DNA of 64,000 nt from CAZDXJ01 sp050303615 (GTDB lineage: Bacteria > Pseudomonadota > Gammaproteobacteria > Methylococcales > Methylomonadaceae). The DNA is taken from positions 1-64,000 of the forward strand of contig JBNLCC010000157.1 of the NCBI GenBank assembly GCA_050303615.1, written 5' to 3'. The position numbers and the translations under genes are program-made. Numbering within the stretch: position 1 is the stretch's first letter; every line of letters starts with the position of its first letter. Positions 63,121-64,000 of the stretch are shown here, piece by piece. The notes under the pieces are model-generated. The model was given only the letters and a program-made list of their open reading frames with translations. It was not told the origin of the DNA and searched no databases.

Positions 63121-64000
63121 TACATGGTTTCTGGGGTATTGATTTTCAGTAGTGCCATGCCGTTGGCTATGACCTGTTTAACGGCACAGATAAGGTTTAA
63201 ACGAGCATCGCGTAATTCGGCATCATCAACCAAAAACTGATGGGCATTGTAATAGGTATGGAACTCATTCGCCAATTCCCGCAAATACTGGATCAGCTTA
63301 TGCGGCTCATGCTGTATCGCCGCGTTTTCCAAGATCTCCGGATAGCGGGACAATGTGCCTACCAAATTGATTTCGTGATCCTCAGACAGCCGCTGCAGGT
63401 TTTCCATGCCTAAATTAAGATTTCTTTCCCAACCTTTTTCGTCCAGTTGGCGTAATACACTGCACACTCTGGCGTGGGCATACTGCACATAAAATACCGG
63501 GTTTTCATTGGTTCTGGAAGTGGCTAGTTTCAAGTCAAAATCCATATGCTGTTCCGAACGGCGCATGACATAGAAAAACCGGGCTGCATCTTTGCCGACT
63601 TCATCGCGAAGCTGCCTTAATGTGACAAATTGGCCGGAACGGGTGGACATTTGTATTTTTTCTTCGCCCCGATATAGTACCGCAAATTGCACCAGCAGTA
63701 CATCGAGTTTCGTAGTATCCGCGCCCAGGGCCTGCATTGCCGCTCTTACTCGGGGAATATAGCCGTGGTGATCCGCTCCCCAGACATCGATGATCTTATC
63801 GAAACCCCGACTCAGTTTGTTCATATGATAGGCGATATCCGAGGCGAAATAGGTGGTTTGGCCATTGTCCCTTATCACGACTCGGTCTTTTTCATCGCCC
63901 AGCAGACTGGAAGCGAACCAGGTCGCGCCGTCTTTTTCATATAAATGTCCGGCCTCTTTGAGGCGCCGCAGTGCTTCACTGACCGAGCCGTCGTCCATTA
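63120..64000 (-). CDS. argS: Arginyl-tRNA synthetase, C-terminal part
   Basis: The last 290 or so residues of a class I ArgRS; the gene continues beyond the window. VIDVWGADHHGYIPRVRAAM, the GEEKIQMSTRSGQFVTL segment (ArgRS variant of the KMSKS loop) and the anticodon-binding domain with DARLNLICAVKQVIANGMALL are diagnostic. Followed by the SPOR-domain gene. Confidence 0.94.
   Translation of the reverse strand, partial: MDDGSVSEALRRLKEAGHLYEKDGATWFASSLLGDEKDRVVIRDNGQTTYFASDIAYHMNKLSRGFDKIIDVWGADHHGYIPRVRAAMQALGADTTKLDVLLVQFAVLYRGEEKIQMSTRSGQFVTLRQLRDEVGKDAARFFYVMRRSEQHMDFDLKLATSRTNENPVFYVQYAHARVCSVLRQLDEKGWERNLNLGMENLQRLSEDHEINLVGTLSRYPEILENAAIQHEPHKLIQYLRELANEFHTYYNAHQFLVDDAELRDARLNLICAVKQVIANGMALLKINTPETM

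Overview
The window is a gammaproteobacterial chromosome segment. Gene orders that are standard for that class are intact: rplU-rpmA-obgE-proB, rpsT divergent from murJ followed by ribF-ileS-lspA, rsmI divergent from lpoA-yraN-diaA, and rph-rdgB near yicC-gmk. I infer, without a decisive marker in the window, an environmental species, possibly near the methanotrophic Methylococcales. The base composition is moderate and TGA is used as a normal stop (for example by ribF and hoxF).

Layout. 1-137: end of a 5S rRNA gene and its terminator. 0.2-13.8 kb: housekeeping genes (sugar-kinase-like protein, deaD, ispB, L21, L27, obgE, proB, S20, murJ, ribF, ileS, lspA). 13.8-18.9 kb: accessory region with REP palindromes, two decayed REP-associated transposase (RAYT) copies, a third transposase remnant, and between the REPs two small cargo genes separated by an integron attC-like site. 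18.9-28.5 kb: a minus-strand polyprenyl-phosphate sugar cluster (DprE1-like and DprE2-like enzymes, a UbiA-type phosphoribosyltransferase, a GtrA protein, a flippase-like protein, two oxidoreductases) around a large membrane glycosyltransferase-like gene that is broken in several places. This gene set mirrors the mycobacterial route to decaprenyl-phosphoryl-arabinose. 28.5-35.6 kb: ampD, nadC, a flavin reductase, a GlcD-like oxidase, diaA, yraN, lpoA, rsmI. 35.6-39.1 kb: a 7-bp tandem repeat, three related secreted-protein loci (one intact, one with two in-frame TGA codons, one remnant) and poorly coding DNA. 39.2-45.1 kb: a NAD-coupled group 3 [NiFe] hydrogenase operon hoxF-hoxU-hoxY-X-hoxH-hoxW, in which X is a MerC-like membrane protein fused to a cysteine-rich domain. 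45.1-48.9 kb: a translationally coupled operon AlbA_2/ParA/small ORF/AlbA_2, the best candidate for an undescribed system. 49.0-53.5 kb: rdgB, rph, a Ser/Thr kinase, yicC, gmk and an RRM-like protein. 53.5-59.8 kb: a heavy-metal RND efflux operon. 59.9-64 kb: Tim44-like protein, a beta-hydroxyacid dehydrogenase, YchJ, a SPOR-domain protein and the 3' part of argS.

A recurring theme is gene breakage in the accessory regions: single-base shifts at homopolymers, in-frame TGA and TAA codons, and truncated paralogs. No long housekeeping gene shows this. Either the accessory genes are decaying or phase-varying, or part of this is sequencing error at homopolymers; reads would decide.
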